Assembly: GCF_003751805.1 (NCBI RefSeq)
Contig: NZ_RKHQ01000001.1
Location: forward strand, 186,001-250,000
From: Salana multivorans
GTDB taxonomy: Bacteria; Actinomycetota; Actinomycetes; Actinomycetales; Beutenbergiaceae
Reading direction: 5' to 3'
DNA length: 64,000 bases
The position numbers were made by a program, and so were the translations under genes. This document shows, piece by piece, positions 55,806 to 64,000 of the stretch. Below the pieces are notes generated by a model. That model was given only the letters and a program-made list of their open reading frames with translations. It had not been told where the DNA came from and did no database searches. Positions within the stretch are counted from its first letter, which is position 1. Each line of letters starts with the position of its first letter.

Positions 55806-56801
55806 TCAGGCGACGTCGACGACGACCTTCCCGATCACCTCGCCGGCCGCGAGCGCCGCGAGCGCCCCGTCCGAGCCCGGCACGCCGTCGAGCGGCACGA
55901 CGCGGTCGACGAGCGGGCGAACACCCGTCGCGACGAGGAGGGACACGAGCCGCTCGAGCTCGACGCGGGTGCCCATGGTCGAGCCGACGACGCGCAGGCC
56001 CTTGAAGAAGACGCGGTTGAGGTCGGCGTCGGCGTCCGGTCCCGTCGTCGCGCCGGCCACGGCCACGACGCCGCCCGGGACCAGGGATCGCAGGGAGTGC
56101 GACCAGGTCGCCTTGCCGACCGTCTCGATCACGGCGTCGACGAGGTGCGGCAGGCGCGCCCCGGACTCCACGACGACGTGCGCGCCGAGCTCGCGCGCCC
56201 GCTCCGCCCGGCTCTCCGACCGGCTCGTGACGAGGACCCGCAGGCCAGCCGCCCGGGCGAGCAGGATGCAGGCCGTCGCGACGCCGCCGCCCGCACCCTG
56301 GACGAGGACGCTCTGACCGGGCCGCAGACCGGCGGCGGTGAACAGCAGCCGGTACGCCGTGAGGTAGGCGGTCGGCAGGCACGCCGCCTCGTGCGCCGAC
56401 AGGCCGGCGGGTCGCGCGACGACGTTGCCCTCCGGCACCCACACGCGCTCCGCGAGCGTGCCCGGGTAGCGCTCGCTCAGCAGCGAGCGGGTGGGGTCGA
56501 GCGTCTCGTCCCCGCGCCAGGTCGGCGAGGTGACGACGCCGTGGACGATGACGGGCGTGCCGTCCTCGAGCGTCCCCGTCGCGTCGGTTCCCAGCACCAT
56601 CGGGAGCTGCGACTCACGCAGCCCGACCCCGCGACAGGACCACACGTCGTGGTGGTTGAGCGACGCGGCCTCGACCGTGACGGGGATCCAGCCCGGCTCG
56701 GGCCGGTGCAGCTCGACGCTCGCGAGCCGAGCTCCCACCCCCGGGTCGTCCGGCCGGAAGGATTCGACGACGACGGCGCTCGACCTCGAGGACTCACTCA
56801 T
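55806..56801 (-). CDS. MDR family (zinc-independent) alcohol dehydrogenase/quinone oxidoreductase
   Basis: This 331-residue medium-chain dehydrogenase/reductase has a GroES-like N-terminal domain (EAASLNHHDVWSCRGVG) and a Rossmann NADPH domain with VLVQGAGGGVATACILLARAAG. The structural-zinc Cys cluster is absent, so it belongs with quinone-oxidoreductase or zeta-crystallin-like members, which act on enals, quinones or alcohols. The last residues are GEVIGKVVVDVA, typical of the family. It is convergent with the SGNH gene. Substrate unknown. Confidence 0.85.
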   Translation of the reverse strand: MSESSRSSAVVVESFRPDDPGVGARLASVELHRPEPGWIPVTVEAASLNHHDVWSCRGVGLRESQLPMVLGTDATGTLEDGTPVIVHGVVTSPTWRGDETLDPTRSLLSERYPGTLAERVWVPEGNVVARPAGLSAHEAACLPTAYLTAYRLLFTAAGLRPGQSVLVQGAGGGVATACILLARAAGLRVLVTSRSESRAERARELGAHVVVESGARLPHLVDAVIETVGKATWSHSLRSLVPGGVVAVAGATTGPDADADLNRVFFKGLRVVGSTMGTRVELERLVSLLVATGVRPLVDRVVPLDGVPGSDGALAALAAGEVIGKVVVDVA

Positions 56802-56911
56802 GCAGCCACGCTAGCCCCGTCCCGGCGGGGCGGGGTGGGGCCGAGGGCCCAGCGTCGTTGACGATCGAACGAGTCGAGGCACCCGGCGGCGCGGGGAGGC
56901 CGGAACGACGA

Positions 56912-56946
56912 GAGACGGCCGCCCCCGGATCGGGGACGGCCGTCTC
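56912..56946 (-). terminator. Hairpin terminator of the bL37 gene
   Basis: A 16-bp stem (one mismatch) with loop GAT lies downstream of the bL37 stop on the minus strand, followed by TCGTCGTTCC, a weak U-run. Confidence 0.7.
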
Positions 56947-56978
56947 GTCACGTCGACTCGGTGCCGCGAGGCACCGGT

Positions 56979-57053
56979 TCAGGCGTTGGGACGCTTGCCG
57001 TGGTTGGCGGCGTTGCCCTTGCGGGACTTGCGCTTGCGACCGCGCTTGCTCAT
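56979..57053 (-). CDS. 50S ribosomal protein bL37 (AURKAIP1/COX24-like)
   Basis: This 24-residue protein, extremely basic, ends in the pattern N-HGKRPNA, as does the small protein bL37 observed in mycobacterial ribosome structures. The ATG at 57053 is preceded by GAGGAG. It is a single-gene transcript with its own TAGGGC-like element upstream and a hairpin downstream. It is too short for routine gene calling. Confidence 0.85.
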   Translation of the reverse strand: MSKRGRKRKSRKGNAANHGKRPNA

Positions 57054-57141
57054 GGGCGTACTCCTCATGATCGATGGGAACGCCCTATCGTCCCACATCG
57101 CGGCCAGCGGGCAGACGAGCCGCCGGTCCGGCGCCGCGAGG

Positions 57142-57432
57142 TCAGAGCCGACGGACGATGAGCTGGGAGAGGATCCGCACCCGCAGGGTCTCCGGCGCGC
57201 TCTCCAGGCAGGCACGCCGGATGAGGGCGCGCACCGCCTCCTCGGCGTCGGCCGCCTCGGTGCACGGGTCGCACCCCTCGATGTGGGCGCGCAGGGCGTC
57301 GGCGTCGGGCTCGGCCATCGCATGGTCGAGCAGGGCAGCGAGCCGGGCGAGCGTCTCGGCGCACGTCCCGCCCTCCGCGGAGAGGCCGGCGCCGGGGAGG
57401 GGCAAGCCGTCCTCGGCCGAGACGCCGGTCAT
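57142..57432 (-). CDS. rsrA: Zinc anti-sigma factor RsrA-type
   Basis: This 96-residue anti-sigma factor has the thiol-redox zinc site: Cys24, His50, Cys54 and Cys57 (the H-x3-C-x2-C motif AHIEGCDPC). The spacing from the first Cys to the His is 26 residues, the same as in Streptomyces RsrA (Cys11-His37). Oxidation of such a site releases SigR. The ATG overlaps the sigR stop by 4 bp, ensuring balanced production. The N-terminal 20 residues are a non-conserved extension. Confidence 0.92.
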   Translation of the reverse strand: MTGVSAEDGLPLPGAGLSAEGGTCAETLARLAALLDHAMAEPDADALRAHIEGCDPCTEAADAEEAVRALIRRACLESAPETLRVRILSQLIVRRL

Positions 57433-58115
57433 GACTCCACCTGCATGCCGAGCCCGCGCGCGTGATCGGCGAGGAGGGCGCGGAGCTGCCCGCGGCCCCG
57501 GTGCAGCCGCGACATCACGGTGCCGATCGGCGTCCCCATGATCTCGGCGATCTCCTTGTACGCGAACCCCTCGACGTCGGCCAGGTACACCACGAGCCGG
57601 AAGTCGTCGGAGAGCTGGGCGAGGGCGTCGCGCACGACGGAGTCGCCGAGCCGGTCGAGCGCCTCGACCTCGGCCGAGCGCAGCCCGGCGGACGTGTGGG
57701 ACGCGGCGCGCGCGATCTCCCAGTCCTCGACGTCCCCCGCGTCCGACTGCAGCGGCTCGCGCTGCTTCTTGCGGTAGGAGTTGATGTAGGTGTTCGTGAG
57801 GATCCGGTAGAGCCACGCCTTGAGGTTCGTGCCCGGGCGGTACTGGTGGAACGAGCCGTACGCCTTCGCGAAGGTCTCCTGCACGAGGTCCTCGGCGTCG
57901 GAGGGGTTGCGCGTCATCCGCAGGCCCGCGCTGTAGAGCTGGTCCAGCAGCGGCAGCGCCTCGGACTCGAACCGCAGGAGCCGCTCGGCCTCGGTCTCGG
58001 TCTCCCGCACGTCGACGGCACCGGCGGCACCCGGGTCGAGGGCGGCGTCGGTCACGGCGCCGTTGTGCACGGCAAGTCCGTCGGTGTTGTCGGCACCGTC
58101 CGCGGGAGCACTCAT
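57429..58115 (-). CDS. sigR: ECF sigma factor SigR
   Basis: This 228-residue ECF sigma factor probably controls the thiol-oxidative stress response. The sigma-2 domain is [46 protein letters not shown], and the sigma-4 domain is [34 protein letters not shown], both close to SigR/SigH of actinobacteria. An N-terminal extension of about 45 acidic residues precedes sigma-2. It sits with rsrA as an overlapping pair and has a perfect SigR-type promoter upstream, implying autoregulation. Confidence 0.94.
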   Translation of the reverse strand: MSAPADGADNTDGLAVHNGAVTDAALDPGAAGAVDVRETETEAERLLRFESEALPLLDQLYSAGLRMTRNPSDAEDLVQETFAKAYGSFHQYRPGTNLKAWLYRILTNTYINSYRKKQREPLQSDAGDVEDWEIARAASHTSAGLRSAEVEALDRLGDSVVRDALAQLSDDFRLVVYLADVEGFAYKEIAEIMGTPIGTVMSRLHRGRGQLRALLADHARGLGMQVES

Positions 58116-58169
58116 CACACCCCACCCTACGGGTGCGTCGGTCAGAAGGAGCGTGCTCACGACCGGTTC

Positions 58170-58195
58170 AACACCTCCCCCGCCACGACCATTCC
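58170..58195 (-). promoter_or_regulatory. SigR-type promoter of sigR-rsrA
   Basis: On the minus strand the sequence is GGAAT at 58195-58191, exactly 18 bp, then GTT at 58172-58170, the SigR consensus GGAAT-N18-GTT. It is 55 bp before the sigR ATG. Also preceded by G, making GGGAAT. Confidence 0.85.
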
Positions 58196-58272
58196 CGCAT
58201 CCTCCACGTCCGTTCGTCGCCATCCGGGAGCTGGCACTCGCCAGGAGGCCGTTCGTGCGGTAGGCATGGAGG

Positions 58273-58977
58273 ATGCTGCGCCGCATCGCCCGTCCCCTGC
58301 TCGCCTCGGTCTTCGTCGTCGACGGTCTGCGGGCCGCCCTGCGCCCCCGGGAGGAGATCGAGAACCTCCCGCGCGCCGAGGAGGCGCTCGGCCGCGTCGC
58401 CGAGCAGATCCCCGTGCCCGTCTCACCGGACCTGCTCGTCCGCGCGCTCGGCGTCGCGAAGGCCGGCGCCGGCGTCGCGCTCGGGCTCGGCGTCGCGCCA
58501 CGCGCCGCCGCCAGCCTCCTCGCCGTGCTCCACACGCCGACGATGCTGGCGCGCAACCCGTTCTGGACCGAGACCGGTGCCGCGCGCCGCGAGGCGATCG
58601 GTGGCCTCGTCCGCGACGCCGCCATCCTCGGCGGGCTCCTGCTCGCCTCCGGCGACACCGCCGGGAAGCCGTCGCTGGCCTGGCGTGCGGAGGCCGCACG
58701 GCATGACACGGCCAAAGCGGCGAAGCACGCCACGCGGGAGGCCCGCGACCGGACCAAGCGAGCGACGAAGGCCGTCATCACGAGCGCGGAGCGGGACGTC
58801 GCGAAGCTCGAGGCGACGATCGAGCGCACGGCCCGACGCAAGACGCGGGACGCGCGGAAGGCGGCGAAGCGGATCGAGCGCGACCTGCGCGCGGCCGTGA
58901 AGGACGTCGAGCACACCGTCGGCGGGGTCGTCGGGGACGTGGTCGACGGCGCCAGGGAGAAGATCGCCGCTCGATAG
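58273..58977 (+). CDS. DoxX-like membrane protein with basic helical tail
   Basis: This 234-residue protein has an N-terminal DoxX-like membrane region of about four helices ([19 protein letters not shown]..., [56 protein letters not shown]) and a long Lys/Arg/Ala/Glu C-terminal helix (about residues 140-234) with a heptad-like pattern, unusual for DoxX. DoxX-type proteins in mycobacteria are linked to SodA and thiol-redox; proximity to sigR fits loosely. The stop TAG is also the first three bases of the putative aroA promoter. Confidence 0.75.
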   Translation: MLRRIARPLLASVFVVDGLRAALRPREEIENLPRAEEALGRVAEQIPVPVSPDLLVRALGVAKAGAGVALGLGVAPRAAASLLAVLHTPTMLARNPFWTETGAARREAIGGLVRDAAILGGLLLASGDTAGKPSLAWRAEAARHDTAKAAKHATREARDRTKRATKAVITSAERDVAKLEATIERTARRKTRDARKAAKRIERDLRAAVKDVEHTVGGVVGDVVDGAREKIAAR

Positions 58978-58980
58978 GCT
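58975..58980 (+). promoter_or_regulatory. Putative -10 element of aroA overlapping the DoxX stop
   Basis: TAGGCT, whose first three bases are the stop codon of the DoxX-like gene. It is 6 bp before the GTG start of aroA, so a leaderless mRNA is predicted. Confidence 0.5.
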
Positions 58981-58986
58981 GGCGGG

Positions 58987-60357
58987 GTGACTGACCCCAG
59001 ATCCGGCGTGTGGCCGGCTCCCCGCGCCCACCGCCAGCTCGACGCCGTCGTCGCGGTCCCCGGATCGAAGTCGCTCACCAACCGCTACCTCGTCCTCGCG
59101 GCGCTCGCGGACTCCCCCACGACGCTGCGCTCGCCGCTGCACTCGCGGGACAGCTTCCTCATGATCGAGGCGCTGCGCGCGCTCGGCGTCACCATCGTCG
59201 AGCTGCCCGGCGGCGACCTCGAGATCACGCCGCCGTCCCGGCCCGGCGGCGCCTCGGTGCTCGAGGGCGAGACGAAGGTCGACTGCGGGCTCGCCGGCAC
59301 CGTCATGCGCTTCGTCCCGCCGCTGGCCGCGCTCGCCGACGGCCCCGTGACGTTCGACGGCGACCCGCGGGCGCGCGAGCGCCCGATGGGCGGCATCATC
59401 GACGCGCTGCGCCGGCTCGGCCTGGCGGTCGACGACGACGGACGCGGCACCCTGCCGTTCACCGTGCGCGGAGCGGCGGACGGCGCCGGCGGGGTGACCA
59501 GGACCGACGGCGCGGGGGGCGGGCCGGCGATCCGCGGCGGCTCGGTCGAGGTCGACGCCTCGGCCTCCAGCCAGTTCGTCTCCGCCCTCCTGCTCGTCGC
59601 GCCGCGCCTGCCCGACGGGCTCGAGGTCCGGCACGTCGGCGACCGGCTGCCCAGCCAGCCGCACATCGACATGACGATCACCGTGCTGCGCGAGCGCGGC
59701 GTCGACGCACGCGAGCTGGCGCCCGGGCACTGGCGCGTCGCCCCCGGCCCGATCGCCGGCGGCGAGGTGCGGGTGGAGCCGGACCTGTCCAACGCCGGGC
59801 CGTTCCTGGCGGCGGCGCTCGTCGCGGGGGGCACCGTGCGCGTCCCGCACTGGCCGGCGACCACGACGCAGCCCGGCGACGACCTGCGCGAGATCCTCGG
59901 GCTCATGGGCGGCGAGGTCGACCACGAGGCGGACGGGACGCTGCGCGTCACGGGCACCGGCGTCGTCACCGGCGTCGATCTCGACCTCACCCGCGCCGGC
60001 GAGCTGGCGCCGACGGTCGCGGCCCTCGCGACGGTGGCCGACGGCCCGTCGCGGCTCACCGGGATCGCGCACCTGCGCGGGCACGAGACCGACCGGCTGG
60101 CGGCGCTCGTCACCGAGATCACCCGCCTGGGCGGGGTCGCGGCCGAGCTGCCCGACGGGGTCGCGATCGCTCCCGGCGCCCTGCACGGCGCCGACGTCGA
60201 GAGCTACCACGACCACCGGATGGCCACCTTCGGCGCCATCGTCGGCCTGGCCGTCGACGGGGTGGGCGTCGTCGACGTCGCGACGACCGCGAAGACGATG
60301 CCGGACTTCCCCGCGATGTGGACGGCCATGGTGGCGAGCGGCGCGGAGGCCCCGTGA
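58987..60357 (+). CDS. aroA: 3-phosphoshikimate 1-carboxyvinyltransferase (EPSP synthase)
   Basis: AroA joins shikimate-3-phosphate with PEP, the sixth shikimate-pathway step. The 456 residues have the N-terminal [16 protein letters not shown], the [15 protein letters not shown] motif, [12 protein letters not shown], and the C-terminal [14 protein letters not shown]-type element ([14 protein letters not shown]). GTG start at 58987. It overlaps rsgA with GTGA. The gene encodes an intact protein. Herbicide sensitivity cannot be stated from the sequence alone. Confidence 0.96.
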   Translation: MTDPRSGVWPAPRAHRQLDAVVAVPGSKSLTNRYLVLAALADSPTTLRSPLHSRDSFLMIEALRALGVTIVELPGGDLEITPPSRPGGASVLEGETKVDCGLAGTVMRFVPPLAALADGPVTFDGDPRARERPMGGIIDALRRLGLAVDDDGRGTLPFTVRGAADGAGGVTRTDGAGGGPAIRGGSVEVDASASSQFVSALLLVAPRLPDGLEVRHVGDRLPSQPHIDMTITVLRERGVDARELAPGHWRVAPGPIAGGEVRVEPDLSNAGPFLAAALVAGGTVRVPHWPATTTQPGDDLREILGLMGGEVDHEADGTLRVTGTGVVTGVDLDLTRAGELAPTVAALATVADGPSRLTGIAHLRGHETDRLAALVTEITRLGGVAAELPDGVAIAPGALHGADVESYHDHRMATFGAIVGLAVDGVGVVDVATTAKTMPDFPAMWTAMVASGAEAP

Positions 60358-61442
60358 CGGACCTGCCGGACCACCTCGACCTCGACGAGTCGGACGTCCG
60401 CGTCCGGCCCGGCCGACGCGGCTCGCGCCCGCGCACCAAGCAGCGACCGGCGCACAGCGACGCCGTCGACGGGTTCGTCACCGGGGTGAGCCGCGGACGC
60501 TACGACGTGCTGGTGCCGCCACCGTCGCGTCGGCGCCGGGACGTCGAGCGCGCGCTGGAGCGCGGCGAGGGCGAGACGCTCGTGGCCGTGACGGCCCGGG
60601 AGCTCGGCCGCGGTGGCGTCGTCGTCGGCGACCGGGTGCGCGTCGTCGGGGACCTGTCGGGCGGGCGGGACGCGCTGGCGCGGATCGTCGGCGTCGTCGA
60701 CCGCACCAGCACGCTGCGCCGCAGCTCGGAGGACTCCCCCGGCGGCCACGAGCGCGTCCTCGTCGCGAACGCTGACCAGCTCGTCGTCGTGACGGCGCTG
60801 GCCGACCCGGCGCCGCGCCCCCGGATGGTGGACCGGTGCCTCGTCGCCGCCTACGACGCCGGGATGGACGTGCTGCTCTGCCTCACCAAGGCCGACCTCG
60901 CCTCACCGGAGGAGTTCCTCGCGCTCTACGACCCGCTGGGGGTGCCCGCCGTCGTGACGCGGCGGGAGGACGGGCACGTCGTCGGCGTCGACGAGCTGCG
61001 CGAGCGGGTGGCCGGCCGGGTCTCCGTGCTCGTCGGGCACTCCGGCGTCGGCAAGTCGACGCTCGTCAACGCGCTCGTCCCGGACGCCGCGCGCGCCGTC
61101 GGGCACGTCAACGCCGTGACGGGGCGCGGCCGGCACACGTCGACCAACGCGGTGGCGCTCGCCCTGCCGGGCGGGGGCTGGGTGATCGACACCCCGGGCG
61201 TGCGCTCGTTCGGGCTCGCGCACGTCGAGGTCGAGGACGTCATCGGCGCCTTCCCCGACCTCGCCGAGATCACCACGGCCTGCCTGCCCCTGTGCACGCA
61301 CCTGCCCGCCTCCCCCGGCTGCGCGCTCGACGCCGCCCTGGCCGCGGCACCCGAGGGCGAGCGCGCGGCGCTGGGCGCCCGGGTCGACTCGCTGCGCCGC
61401 CTCCTGCTCTCCCGATCCGACGACCTCGAGGGACCCCGATGA
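60354..61442 (+). CDS. rsgA: Ribosome small-subunit-dependent GTPase RsgA
   Basis: This circularly permuted GTPase checks 30S maturation. The 362 residues contain an OB-fold N-terminal domain, the G4 TKAD, G1 [10 protein letters not shown]2/G3 DTPGVRSFG and a zinc knuckle [17 protein letters not shown] (C-x4-C-x-H-x6-C) at about residues 303-325. The start GTG overlaps the aroA stop (GTGA), and the stop overlaps hisN (ATGA). The aroA-rsgA-hisN arrangement is typical of actinobacteria. Confidence 0.94.
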   Translation: MTDLPDHLDLDESDVRVRPGRRGSRPRTKQRPAHSDAVDGFVTGVSRGRYDVLVPPPSRRRRDVERALERGEGETLVAVTARELGRGGVVVGDRVRVVGDLSGGRDALARIVGVVDRTSTLRRSSEDSPGGHERVLVANADQLVVVTALADPAPRPRMVDRCLVAAYDAGMDVLLCLTKADLASPEEFLALYDPLGVPAVVTRREDGHVVGVDELRERVAGRVSVLVGHSGVGKSTLVNALVPDAARAVGHVNAVTGRGRHTSTNAVALALPGGGWVIDTPGVRSFGLAHVEVEDVIGAFPDLAEITTACLPLCTHLPASPGCALDAALAAAPEGERAALGARVDSLRRLLLSRSDDLEGPR

Positions 61443-62239
61443 CCGACGCCGTTCTGGACGCTGACCTGCCCGCCGACCTGGCCCTGGCGCTCGAGGTGGC
61501 CGACGCGCTCGACGCGCTCACGACCGAGCGGTTCGGTGCCGTCGACCTCGTCGTGACCGCGAAGCCCGATGCCACCCCGGTCTCCGACGCCGACACCGCG
61601 GCCGAGACCCTCGCGCGCGAGATCATCGCGCGGGCGCGGCCGGGTGACGCCCTGCTCGGCGAGGAGTACGGCGGCGAGGTCGCCCGCACCGGCCGGCAGT
61701 GGGTGATCGACCCGATCGACGGGACCAAGAACTTCGTCCGCGGCGTGCCCGTCTGGGCGAGCCTCGTCGCGCTGGTCGAGGACGGCGAGCCCGTCGTCGG
61801 CGTCGCGTCGGCCCCGGCCCTCGGGCGACGCTGGTACGCGGCGACCGGCCACGGAGCCTGGGCGCGCGTCGGGGACGGGGCGCCGCGCCGGCTCGCGGTG
61901 TCCGGCGTCGGCGCGCTCGCGGACGCGTCCGTGTCCTACGCGAGCCTCGAGGGCTGGCGCGAGATCGGGCGGTACGAGGCGTTCCTCGCGCTGCTGTCGT
62001 CCGCCTGGCGCACGCGCGGGTACGGCGACTTCTGGTCGTACGTGCTGCTGGCCGAGGGGGCGGTGGACGTGGCGGCCGAGCCCGAGCTCGCGCTGCACGA
62101 CATGGCCGCGCTCGTCCCGATCGTCCGGGAGGCCGGGGGCCGGTTCACGTCGGTCGACGGCGTCGAGGGCCCGTGGGGCGGCAACGCGCTCGCCACGAAC
62201 GGCCTGCTCCACGACGCGGCCCTGGCCGCGCTCCGCTGA
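61439..62239 (+). CDS. hisN: Histidinol-phosphatase (inositol monophosphatase family)
   Basis: This 266-residue IMPase-like phosphatase has LLGEEYGGE and the metal-binding motif [25 protein letters not shown]. Actinobacterial members next to aroA/rsgA act as histidinol-phosphate phosphatase, the eighth step of His synthesis. Conserved C-terminal features are [26 protein letters not shown]. The ATG overlaps rsgA by 4 bp. Inositol phosphatase activity is a possible alternative. Confidence 0.88.
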   Translation: MTDAVLDADLPADLALALEVADALDALTTERFGAVDLVVTAKPDATPVSDADTAAETLAREIIARARPGDALLGEEYGGEVARTGRQWVIDPIDGTKNFVRGVPVWASLVALVEDGEPVVGVASAPALGRRWYAATGHGAWARVGDGAPRRLAVSGVGALADASVSYASLEGWREIGRYEAFLALLSSAWRTRGYGDFWSYVLLAEGAVDVAAEPELALHDMAALVPIVREAGGRFTSVDGVEGPWGGNALATNGLLHDAALAALR

Positions 62240-62282
62240 CCCCACGGCACCGAGACCTCACCCGCCGAGCTCGACCCTCCGG

Positions 62283-62786
62283 TCAGGAGTCGCTCAGCAG
62301 CACCCGCAGGTCGCCGAGCTCGCTCGGGTCGAACCACTGGAGATCGACCTCCCCCAGCTCCTCGAGAGCCGCCTCCTCGTCGACGGCCCGGCGCACGAGG
62401 GCGGCGGTCGCGGGCGCGTCGTCGTCCAGGTGGATCGCGACGACGTCGCGCCACGCGAGGTCGACGACACCGACGATGCTCGGCAGGTCCGCCAGCCCCG
62501 CGGGGACCTCGCCGTCGCGCACGGTGCCGGCGTCGGCCTCGACGGCGAGGACCACCCGGCGGGGCGGAGCGCCCGTCGCGGCGATCTCGAGGACCGACAG
62601 GTCGGCGGCGGTCAGGAAGGCCGAGAGCTCGAGGCCCTCGTCGTCCTCGTCCGGCAGGGCGGCCCGCAGCCGGGGCGTCACGGCGGACGCGAGGCGGCGC
62701 AGCGACGGCGTGGCTCCGGCCGCGGCGTCGATCGGGGCATCGGCGGGCAGGAGGTCAGCGGTGGTCGCTGGCACGTAGAGGCGCAC
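62283..62786 (-). CDS. DUF6912 family protein
   Basis: This 167-residue actinobacterial protein begins MRLYVPATTADLL, the DUF6912 signature, and ends EEVDLQWFDPSELGDL-like (ELGEVDLQWFDPSELGDL). It is acidic, with RRVVLAVEADAGTVRDGEVPAGLADLPSIVGVVDLAWRDVVAIHLDDD in the middle, and no membrane segment. Start GTG at 62786 overlaps the end of the upstream NTPase by 32 bp, so coupling is likely. CAGACT 6 bp before the start is a possible internal promoter. Function unknown. Confidence 0.8.
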   Translation of the reverse strand: MRLYVPATTADLLPADAPIDAAAGATPSLRRLASAVTPRLRAALPDEDDEGLELSAFLTAADLSVLEIAATGAPPRRVVLAVEADAGTVRDGEVPAGLADLPSIVGVVDLAWRDVVAIHLDDDAPATAALVRRAVDEEAALEELGEVDLQWFDPSELGDLRVLLSDS

Positions 62787-64000
62787 GGACCCAGTCTGTC
62801 AGCCGGCGCGACGCGTCGCGCGGACGGACGCGCACCCGTCGGTCCGGCAGTGCGCCCAGCAGCTCCTCGGCGAGCGTCCGGACCGCCTGCCGGGCGGCCG
62901 AGCGGGGCGCGTGGACGGGCAGCGCCCGACCGGCCAGGAGAGCGCCCGGGACGGCGTCGTCGTACGGGATCTCGACGAGCACCTCGACGCCTCCGAACCG
63001 GCGGATCGCCTCACGCGCGTCCGCCGCCTCACGGGCGCCGACCGGGCGCGTGTGGACGAGGACGACGCGGCCCCGCGCACCCACGGCCGGCTCGTCCGCC
63101 AGCAGCGCCGCGGCCCGGCGGACGCCGACCGGGTCGGGCGGGACGAGGACGAGCACGTCGTCCGCCTCGGCGAGCACGGTGCGCGCCGCGCCGGAGCGGT
63201 CGGCGCCGCGGGACGGCGGCGGCTCCAGCCCACCCGCCACGTCGGCCACGACGAGCCGGGCGCGCGCCCGCAGCGACTCGAGCACGACGCGCAGGGACTC
63301 CGGCTCGACCTCGCGCCAGCGGTCCGAGCGGGTGAGCCCGCTGACCAGCTCGAGGCCCGGGTCGACGCGGACCAGCCGCCGCACCAGGCCGTCGGCGTCC
63401 AGCGTGCCGCCTGCGGCGGCACGACACAGCGCCGGGAGGGCCGCGCCCTCCGCCAGGACGCCGAGGAGCTGGACGAGGCCCGGCGCGACGGTGTCGGCGT
63501 CGACCAGGACCGAGGCGATCCCGGCGCCAGCGGCCTCCGCCGCGAGCGCCGCCGCGACGGTGCTCCGTCCGGTGCTGCCGACCGCGCTCCACACCGCGAC
63601 GAGGCGGCCGGGGCCTGCGGCCGTCGCGGCGGCGGGGTCGACGAGGCCACGCGGCCCCGGCGGTGGTGACGCCGCACGATCCCCGACCGGCCCCGCGATG
63701 CGGTGACGGTCGGATCCGGCGCGGACCGTCCCCTCGGAGCCGGGCGCGCCGGGGGCGCCGGGTGCGCCGGGGGCGATGTCTGCGATCAGCGCGAGCACGG
63801 CGGCCTCGACGCCCTCGGCGACCTCGCGGCCGTCCGGGACGACCCGCCCCGCCCCGAGCGCGCCCGCCCGGTGCAGGTCCTCCGGCCCGGCGAGGACGAC
63901 GCTGCCGACACCGAGCCGGCTCAGCTCCGCCAGCAGGGGCCGGTCGACACCGCGCCCGAGCGAGAGCACCGCGACCCGGCCGATCCCCGCCCGGGCGGCC
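62755..64000 (-). CDS. CpaE/MinD-like P-loop NTPase, 5' truncated by window edge
   Basis: The frame stays open to base 64000, so the true start lies outside the window; about 414 residues are visible. The N-terminal part (AGIGRVAVLSLGRGVD, LGVGSVVLAG) looks like a receiver-like or CpaE accessory domain. An Ala/Pro-rich linker follows, then a P-loop with VWSAVGSTGRSTVAAALA, where the Lys of the Walker A motif is Arg, plus SVLVDADTVAPGLVQLLG. Actinobacterial CpaE-like proteins near tad or conjugation-like secretion genes often have this GRT/GRS form. Downstream DUF6912 overlaps. The partner genes upstream are not visible. Confidence 0.8.
   Translation of the reverse strand, partial: AARAGIGRVAVLSLGRGVDRPLLAELSRLGVGSVVLAGPEDLHRAGALGAGRVVPDGREVAEGVEAAVLALIADIAPGAPGAPGAPGSEGTVRAGSDRHRIAGPVGDRAASPPPGPRGLVDPAAATAAGPGRLVAVWSAVGSTGRSTVAAALAAEAAGAGIASVLVDADTVAPGLVQLLGVLAEGAALPALCRAAAGGTLDADGLVRRLVRVDPGLELVSGLTRSDRWREVEPESLRVVLESLRARARLVVADVAGGLEPPPSRGADRSGAARTVLAEADDVLVLVPPDPVGVRRAAALLADEPAVGARGRVVLVHTRPVGAREAADAREAIRRFGGVEVLVEIPYDDAVPGALLAGRALPVHAPRSAARQAVRTLAEELLGALPDRRVRVRPRDASRRLTDWVRAPLRASDHR
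62793..62798 (-). promoter_or_regulatory. Putative -10 element before the DUF6912 gene
   Basis: CAGACT on the minus strand, 6 bp before the GTG at 62786, within the NTPase coding region. A weaker match to TANNNT; leaderless arrangement. Confidence 0.3.

Overview
The window is very G+C-rich, compact actinobacterial chromosome with strong G/C bias at third codon positions and many 1-4 bp gene overlaps. Several features point to Actinomycetota and most probably to Micrococcales such as a Cellulomonas relative: an atpI-atpBEFHAGDC operon with actinobacterial subunit forms, NucS mismatch endonuclease, SigR/RsrA thiol-stress control, the fused 2-oxoglutarate decarboxylase Kgd, the 24-residue ribosomal protein bL37 and DUF2690, DUF2550 and DUF6912 proteins. 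The genus is an inference. I see no insertion sequence, integrase, CRISPR array, rRNA or plasmid origin.

Layout. 1-7.3 kb: the 3' part of a hypothetical gene, a helical hypothetical, two alpha/beta hydrolases, an alditol-oxidase-type flavoenzyme, a two-module VOC protein and an ABC-F ATPase. 7.3-9.6 kb: a small Cys/His protein, NucS, a GNAT acetyltransferase and a DUF2550 protein. 9.7-17.3 kb: the ATP synthase operon, read leftward. 17.4-30.6 kb: a long leftward core block of wecA-like, threonylcarbamoyl-AMP synthase, prmC, prfA, rpmE, rho, thrB, thrC, hom, lysA and a membrane protein, with one VanZ-like gene opposite. 30.85 kb: tRNA-Arg(CCG) with a strong hairpin behind it. 31.1-36.4 kb: accessory genes, namely a putative secreted or delivered metallopeptidase with a small coupled partner, an aldose 1-epimerase, an XRE-TM-DUF2690 protein, a lipoprotein and two small hypotheticals. 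36.4-41 kb: an M23 peptidase divergent from a two-component system, then a nucleotidyltransferase. 41.3-47.9 kb: kgd, cstA and a YbdD-like small protein.

48.0-53.1 kb holds the most unusual unit: a leftward four-gene operon of two YbjN-like paralogues, a GHKL/HSP90-like ATPase and a large helical-repeat protein, with its own putative promoter. 53.2-57.1 kb: two paralogous septum-formation-type proteins, a degenerate SGNH-fold protein, an MDR oxidoreductase and bL37. 57.1-62.2 kb: rsrA-sigR, behind a perfect SigR-type promoter, and opposite it DoxX-like, aroA, rsgA and hisN. The window ends with a DUF6912 protein and a CpaE/MinD-like NTPase that runs off the right edge.

A recurring regulatory theme is a -10 hexamer of the TANNNT type lying only 6-7 bp before the start codon, which predicts many leaderless mRNAs. 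Candidate undescribed systems are the HSP90-YbjN-YbjN-repeat operon and the two-gene metallopeptidase cassette beside tRNA-Arg.
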